Source: an uncultured Curvibacter sp. (lineage in GTDB: Bacteria > Pseudomonadota > Gammaproteobacteria > Burkholderiales > Burkholderiaceae). Taken from it: a DNA stretch of 9,680 bases. Within the stretch, counting starts at the first letter, position 1, and each line of letters begins with the position of its first letter. The stretch spans positions 1 to 9,680 of the forward strand of contig CAMLNH010000076.1 in assembly GCA_946481355.1 (NCBI GenBank), in the 5' to 3' direction. Shown here piece by piece: positions 6,140 to 9,680 of this stretch. Both the position numbers and the translations under genes were made by a program. The notes beneath the pieces were generated by a model. That model was given only the letters and a program-made list of their open reading frames with translations, did no database searches and was not told the origin of the DNA.

Positions 6140-6322
6140 AGAGAACTCCTTTCCTGACTGCTTCTCACCTGACGCGATCTTAAAAGAGACTCTGGTAACC
6201 ACCACGCGCCACGCTCAACGCTGATTCGTCACGCTGACGAGCGCTTATTGCCGTGCGAGTATCGAAGGTATTTCTGCGAGGCCCGACTAGGCCTGTCGGG
6301 ACGCGTCCTCTCGGCGCAAGGG
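6140..6322. other. Gap between abiV-like gene and unknown gene, with hairpins
   Basis: This 183-nt gap holds three perfect palindromic elements: 6282-6287/6295-6300 (CCCGAC/GTCGGG, 7-nt loop), the overlapping 10-bp palindrome GGACGCGTCC at 6299-6308, and 6226-6231/6235-6240 (TCGTCA/TGACGA, 3-nt loop). None has a T tract on the minus strand. They may be 3'-end stabilisers of the abiV-like transcript or a boundary between two separately acquired units. I see no convincing promoter for the downstream gene. Confidence 0.4.
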
Positions 6323-6991
6323 TTAGGCGACTTTGGCATCTTTTGCCTTGATGGGTTTAAGCCCGTGTAGCGGGCGAAACCTTGGCGACTTGAGACCCGA
6401 CCTGTGGCGCCATGCGAAAACAAACATTGCTTCGTGCGACGTGATCACGTCATCAAGGGATTCGATACCGAAGTACTGATCGTTCTTCTCAAGAAGTCGG
6501 TAAACATCTTTGATTTCTTTGGCGACTATGGAGATTATTTGTTTGGCGTCAGCCTGTTTGATGGAGTTTGGCAACGAGATACGTGCGCTGACATTCACTC
6601 GCTTACGTGTCTTTGGCAGACCGACATACGTAGCAGCTTGCTTCCTGCGCTCAAGCTGTCCTTCTCTCGCTGCACGTAAGAGGTTCGGTGAAAAATCAAA
6701 GTATTCCCAAAGAAATGCTCCATGTTTCTCAGTGTGCGAGTACATCAGATTCAGCAATTCCTGCTCAAGCTTCGCACAAGGAAGACCTGTGTTGGTCAAC
6801 GATTCATAGTAGATGTGATCGACCCAGCGTGCCTTTGCGTACTCTTCCATGGAAAGGACAGCAAGCTGAAATGCACTTGGGTATGAACCAATCTCATATA
6901 GTGACATCGCGTCTTTCAGTAGACGCAGTGAGTTTCGCAACGACTCGAGTGCGAGTTGCTTGTACTTTCTGGCGGAAAGGGTAGTGCGCAT
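6323..6991 (-). CDS. abiV: AbiV-family abortive infection protein (HEPN-type)
   Basis: A 222-residue protein with the look of the AbiV phage-resistance family, whose lactococcal founder stops phage growth by arresting translation. An N-terminal helical HEPN-like region carries SLRLLKDAMSLYEIGSYPSA (21-40) and the family signature AVLSMEEYAKARW (44-56). It is followed by YSHTEKH (84-90) with His86 and Lys89, and by ERRKQAATYVGL (114-125), which matches the family's R-K...LYV segment. A canonical R-X4-6-H motif is not seen in the helical core; R204-FRPL-H209 near the C-terminus has that spacing. The frame is open up to an ATG at 7171 inside tsaD, but the family begins near residue 1 of the shorter form, so ATG 6991 is chosen. 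It lacks a ribosome site and lies 5 nt behind the stop of a leader ORF. Sampled G+C is 22/60 (6481-6540), far below its neighbours, indicating acquisition. Confidence 0.8.
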   Translation of the reverse strand: MRTTLSARKYKQLALESLRNSLRLLKDAMSLYEIGSYPSAFQLAVLSMEEYAKARWVDHIYYESLTNTGLPCAKLEQELLNLMYSHTEKHGAFLWEYFDFSPNLLRAAREGQLERRKQAATYVGLPKTRKRVNVSARISLPNSIKQADAKQIISIVAKEIKDVYRLLEKNDQYFGIESLDDVITSHEAMFVFAWRHRSGLKSPRFRPLHGLKPIKAKDAKVA

Positions 6992-6996
6992 TGCGC

Positions 6997-7050
6997 TTAA
7001 CGCGTGAAACTTGATATAGGCCGCAAATCTGTCGGTATAACAAAGTTCAT
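6997..7050 (-). CDS. 17-codon leader ORF upstream of the abiV-like gene
   Basis: It encodes MNFVIPTDLRPISSFTR and stops at TAA 6999-6997, 5 nt before the ATG of the abiV-like gene. It has the best ribosome site in the neighbourhood: GGGAGG at 7060-7055 with 5 nt spacing. The following gene has none, so ribosomes ending on the leader could restart there (translational coupling). This could keep toxic-effector expression low or tie it to the translational state. The frame differs from that of the abiV-like gene. It is short and could be incidental, but ribosome site, stop and restart geometry fit together. I know no homologue of the peptide. Confidence 0.45.
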   Translation of the reverse strand: MNFVIPTDLRPISSFTR

Positions 7051-7148
7051 GGCGCCTCCCGTTTCTCGATTTAAGTGCTTGAAATATATAGGCGTTCCAC
7101 CGATTTACCTCATCGGACAAACCATGAAAAACCGACAAAACCCGCAAC
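7051..7148 (-). promoter_or_regulatory. Region between tsaD and the leader ORF; weak -10 candidate
   Basis: On the minus strand TATATT (7088-7083) overlaps TATATA (7090-7085) and is the only AT-rich -10-like element. No matching -35 stands 16-18 nt upstream, so a promoter is possible but unproven. The octamer GTCGGTTT occurs at the tsaD stop and again about 24 nt downstream. No terminator follows tsaD, so read-through from tsaD may also supply the transcript. Confidence 0.3.
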
Positions 7149-8204
7149 TTAAACCGACTGACTGATCGCATCCAGCGGCCAGCGCGGCTTGACCTCGAAG
7201 GTGTAGGCGCGGGTGGCTTCCTGCTGACCCGCCTGCAGGCGCATGGCGGCGGCCATGGCGATCATGGCGCCGTTGTCGGTGCAGAGGTGCAGCTCGGGGT
7301 AGTGCACGCGCACCTTGCGTTTCATGCACGCCGCATTGAGCTGCTCGCGCAGCAGCTTGTTGGCCCCTACGCCGCCAGCCACGACCAGGCGTTTCATGCC
7401 CGTCTGATCCAGTGCGGCAAGTGACTTCTTCACCAGCACTTCGACGATGGCCGCCTGGGTGGATGCGGCCAGGTCCGCCTTGCGTGCTTCGAGTTCATTC
7501 CCGAGGCGCTGCGCCTGGGTGAGCACCGCGGTCTTGAGGCCGGCAAAGGAAAAGTCGAGATTGCCGCTGTGCAGCAGCGGCCGTGGCAGCTTGAAGGCTG
7601 CGCCGTCGCCCTGCTCGGCCAGCCTGGCCAGCGCGGGGCCACCGGGGTAGCCCAGGCCCATGAGCTTGGCTGACTTGTCGAAGGCCTCGCCCGCGGCATC
7701 GTCGATGGTCTCGCCCAGGATCTCGTAGCGGCCCACGCCGTCCACGCGCATGAGCTGGGTGTGGCCGCCCGAGACCAGCAGGGCCACGAAGGGAAACTCC
7801 GGCGGATCGACGCTGAGGAAAGGCGAAAGCAGATGGCCTTCGAGGTGGTGCACGCCTAGCACCGGTTTGCCCAGGGCCGCGCCGAGTGCGCAGGCCACGC
7901 CCGCGCCCACCAGCAGCGCGCCGGCCAGGCCCGGGCCGCGTGTGTAGGCCACCACGTCGACGTCTTTCAGCGACTTGCCCGCCTCGGTCATGACCTGGTT
8001 GGTCAGCGGCAGCACACGCCGGATGTGGTCGCGGCTGGCCAGTTCAGGCACCACACCGCCATAGGCCTGGTGCATCTCGATCTGGCTGTAGAGGGCGTGC
8101 GAGAGCAGCCGGGGCACGTCCGTGCCCTGCGACTCGACCAGGGCCACGCCCGTTTCGTCGCAGGAGGATTCGATGCCGAGGATGAGAGGCGCGCTGTCTG
8201 ACAT
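7149..8204 (-). CDS. tsaD: tRNA N6-adenosine threonylcarbamoyltransferase
   Basis: A 351-residue TsaD (Kae1/Qri7 family), full length. With TsaB and TsaE it moves the threonylcarbamoyl group from threonylcarbamoyl-AMP to A37 of ANN-decoding tRNAs, giving t6A. Seen in order: [13 protein letters not shown] (10-22), [10 protein letters not shown] (51-60), the metal-binding HHLEGH with His120 and His124, LVSGGHTQL (143-151), [19 protein letters not shown] (172-190), the VVAGGVGAN nucleotide loop (274-282), and TDNGAMIA with Asp310 as third metal ligand (309-316). The start at ATG 8204 fits the family; no clear ribosome site is seen, so coupling to the upstream SDR gene (44 nt away) may help. It is an essential core gene in most bacteria, here forming the chromosomal border of the acquired defence block. 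Confidence 0.97.
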   Translation of the reverse strand: MSDSAPLILGIESSCDETGVALVESQGTDVPRLLSHALYSQIEMHQAYGGVVPELASRDHIRRVLPLTNQVMTEAGKSLKDVDVVAYTRGPGLAGALLVGAGVACALGAALGKPVLGVHHLEGHLLSPFLSVDPPEFPFVALLVSGGHTQLMRVDGVGRYEILGETIDDAAGEAFDKSAKLMGLGYPGGPALARLAEQGDGAAFKLPRPLLHSGNLDFSFAGLKTAVLTQAQRLGNELEARKADLAASTQAAIVEVLVKKSLAALDQTGMKRLVVAGGVGANKLLREQLNAACMKRKVRVHYPELHLCTDNGAMIAMAAAMRLQAGQQEATRAYTFEVKPRWPLDAISQSV

Positions 8205-8248
8205 GGCGCAAGTTTAGGTGAAGGCCCCTGCCCTACACCCCGCGCAGG

Positions 8249-9016
8249 TCATTTCATGACCAAACCGCCGTCCACCAAGAGCACTTGGCCGGTCATGAAG
8301 CGGCTCCAGTCCGAAGCAAGGAAGAGCACGGGGCCGGCCACGTCCTCGGGCCGCGCGATGCGGCGCAGCGGCGTCTGGGCCACGATGGCTTCCTTCACGT
8401 CTTCCTTGGTGGCGCGGCTTGCGTCGGTCGGGTAGACCAGGCCCGGTGCCACGCAGTTCACGCGGATGCCCAGCGGCCCGAGCTCGGCCGCGAGGTTGCG
8501 GCTGAAGCCCACCAGCGCGGACTTGGCGGTGGCGTAGTCGTGATAAGGCACCACGGGCCGCTCGACCAGGTCACTGGCGAGGTTGACGATGCTGCCCTGC
8601 GCGCGCTGGCGCATGCCGGGCAGCACAGCCTGGGTCACCAAGTGCGTGGTGCGCACCGCGCCCTCGAACTGCGCCTGGTAGTCGGCCCAATCGGTTTCCC
8701 AGTAGCGCTTGCGCTGCTCGGGGTCGAAGCGGTAGGGCGCGAAGGCGTTGTTGACTAGCACGTCGATGCGACCCAGTTCGGCCTGCACCTGCGCCACCAT
8801 GGCCTGCGCCTGGGCCGCGTCGCTCACGTCGGCGCGGATCGCCCAGGCGTCGCCACCGGCGGCCTTGCAGTCGGCCACCACGGCTTCGGCGGCTGCCTCG
8901 TTGCGCAGGTAGTTGACGACCACGAAGCCGCCCTCGGCGGCGAAGGCGCGCGCGATGGCCGCGCCGATGCCGCGGCTGGCGCCGGTGACGAGGATGACCT
9001 GACCCTGGAATTTCAT
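8249..9016 (-). CDS. Short-chain dehydrogenase/reductase, FabG-like
   Basis: A 255-residue classical SDR (usual length about 250), a cytosolic NAD(P)H-dependent oxidoreductase. Visible marks are the dinucleotide loop TGASRGIG (11-18), RADV (61-64, adenine-contacting Asp), NNA (89-91), catalytic Ser148 in VNLASD, and Tyr161-ATA-Lys165 in the YxxxK motif. PG at 191-192 and the C-terminal GQVLLVDGG (243-251) also fit. A wider loop after NNA (92-118, rich in Tyr/Trp/Arg) may set substrate choice. ATG 9016 starts 2 nt after the stop of the binding-protein gene, with AAGAAG upstream; an in-frame GTG at 9022 overlaps that stop and is less likely. The tight junction points to translational coupling. 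It resembles 3-oxoacyl-ACP reductases, but the pairing with a transporter subunit suggests a catabolic substrate; identity is open. Confidence 0.92.
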   Translation of the reverse strand: MKFQGQVILVTGASRGIGAAIARAFAAEGGFVVVNYLRNEAAAEAVVADCKAAGGDAWAIRADVSDAAQAQAMVAQVQAELGRIDVLVNNAFAPYRFDPEQRKRYWETDWADYQAQFEGAVRTTHLVTQAVLPGMRQRAQGSIVNLASDLVERPVVPYHDYATAKSALVGFSRNLAAELGPLGIRVNCVAPGLVYPTDASRATKEDVKEAIVAQTPLRRIARPEDVAGPVLFLASDWSRFMTGQVLLVDGGLVMK

Positions 9017-9018
9017 GA

Positions 9019-9680
9019 TCACTTCTTAGGCGGCAGCAGGTCCTGGCTCACCACGGCCTTCATGTCCAGATCACGCTCGATCAAGCCGATCTGCTTCCAG
9101 GCCACGGCGCCCTTCTGCAGCATCTCCACGTCGATCGCGCCCAGGCCCTTCTGCTGTGTCAGCGGCGAGACGCTGGTGGCGTTGCGCAGCTTGATCACTT
9201 CCAGGTTCACGGCCTCGTTCTGGCCGTTGATGGCGCGCTTGACGGCGAGTTTGGCTGCCTCTTCCGGCTGATCGATCATCCACTGCGCGCTGTCGCGGTA
9301 GGCGGCGAGGAAACGCTTGAGCACGTCCTTGCGCTTCTGGTAGGTCTCTTCGCGCACCACGAAAAGGTCGCTGGAAAGATTGAGCGAATCACGCACTTCC
9401 ATCACGTTGACCTCGCCCACGCCACGCGCACGCGCCACCAGCAGGCCGGTGTCGGTGGCGGCGGTGGCATCCACCTGGCCCTGCATCAGCGGCGCGAAGT
9501 TGAGCAGCCCGGTGACGACGATGGTCACGTCCTTGCTGCTCAGGCCGGCCTGGTTCAGCAGCAACTGCAGGTTGGCCAGCGTGCCGCTGGACAGGCTGTA
9601 GACACCGATCTTCTTGCCCTTGAGGTCCGCGGGCTTGCGGATGTTGGCGCTCTTGAGCGAGACCACGTTGAAGACGTTCT
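9019..9680 (-). CDS. ABC transporter solute-binding protein, NMT1/SsuA-like (partial)
   Basis: This is the C-terminal 219 or so residues of a periplasmic binding protein; the frame is open through the right edge, so the signal peptide and first lobe are missing. A GTG at 9666 is internal, not a start. LKGKKIGVYSLSSGTLANLQ followed by the G-LL-FAPLMQGQVDA segment and TDTGLLVARARG matches the NMT1/THI5 and SsuA/TauA/NrtA class, which bind sulfonates, nitrate, pyrimidines and similar small organics for ABC uptake. The later segment around REETYQKRKDVLKRFLAAYRD is the helical region usual in this class. Its stop is 2 nt ahead of the SDR start. Permease and ATPase genes, if present, would be upstream outside the window. 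Ligand not determinable. Confidence 0.88.
   Translation of the reverse strand, partial: NVFNVVSLKSANIRKPADLKGKKIGVYSLSSGTLANLQLLLNQAGLSSKDVTIVVTGLLNFAPLMQGQVDATAATDTGLLVARARGVGEVNVMEVRDSLNLSSDLFVVREETYQKRKDVLKRFLAAYRDSAQWMIDQPEEAAKLAVKRAINGQNEAVNLEVIKLRNATSVSPLTQQKGLGAIDVEMLQKGAVAWKQIGLIERDLDMKAVVSQDLLPPKK

Noticed and set aside
5581..6222. Exact 9-bp direct repeat CTCAACGCT flanking the unknown gene (5581-5589 and 6214-6222)
   Set aside because: A few shared 9-mers are expected by chance in this much sequence, and no transposase or terminal inverted repeats accompany it.
6404..6984. Plus-strand frames opposite the abiV-like gene
   Set aside because: They overlap one another and the recognisable AbiV-family gene, with no ribosome sites or family features.
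5580..7001. Integron-like cassette structure: heptamers GTTAAGC (7001-6995), GCCTAAC overlapping the abiV stop (6328-6322), GTTGAGC (6219-6213), and GTTGAGA/GCGTAAC around the unknown gene, all on the minus strand
   Set aside because: Positions resemble attC core sites and ORF boundaries, but the sequences next to the cores (where the L arms should pair) show no complementarity, two heptamers break consensus, and such heptamers are common by chance. An attC covariance-model search would decide it.
7051..7148. Possible intrinsic terminator after tsaD suggested by T-rich runs
   Set aside because: The T runs are not preceded by a GC-rich hairpin, only by a repeated GTCGGTTT, so no terminator is called.

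Overview
The window looks like chromosomal DNA from a high-GC betaproteobacterium, most likely Comamonadaceae/Burkholderiales. The evidence is the rpsO-pnp order, the protein style of TsaD, S15 and the aminotransferase, and about 65% G+C in sampled core genes. No tRNA, rRNA, CRISPR array, transposase or integrase is visible.

Layout. On the minus strand at the left edge are the first codons of pnp, a highly structured pnp leader with a long RNase III-type hairpin, a terminator-like stem, rpsO with its own leader and a perfect -10 box, and a PLP aminotransferase. A periplasmic amino-acid-type solute-binding protein is divergent from the aminotransferase. It is followed by a small heat-shock protein (hsp20) that has a good RpoH-type promoter. 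A minus-strand chemoreceptor gene with an unusual C-terminal Cache domain separates this hsp20 from a second, 5'-truncated hsp20 copy, which ends at a strong bidirectional terminator.

From about 5580 to 7148 the composition drops (22 G/C in 60 nt sampled inside the abiV-like gene, against 39 in 60 in the SDR gene). This lower-GC block looks like an acquired accessory or defence insertion downstream of tsaD. Its minus-strand order is a 17-codon leader ORF with a strong ribosome site, then an AbiV-family (HEPN-type) abortive-infection gene without its own ribosome site whose start lies 5 nt after the leader's stop, then a 153-residue protein of unknown function. That last protein carries a pattern reminiscent of the MGMT/alkyltransferase-like DNA-binding fold, with the catalytic-Cys position altered. 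It is the most interesting part of the window.

The right part, on the minus strand, is an ABC-type NMT1/SsuA-like solute-binding protein (N-terminus outside the window), an SDR oxidoreductase starting 2 nt after its stop codon, and tsaD (t6A tRNA modification) 44 nt further on. These three read as one transcription unit running into the defence block.
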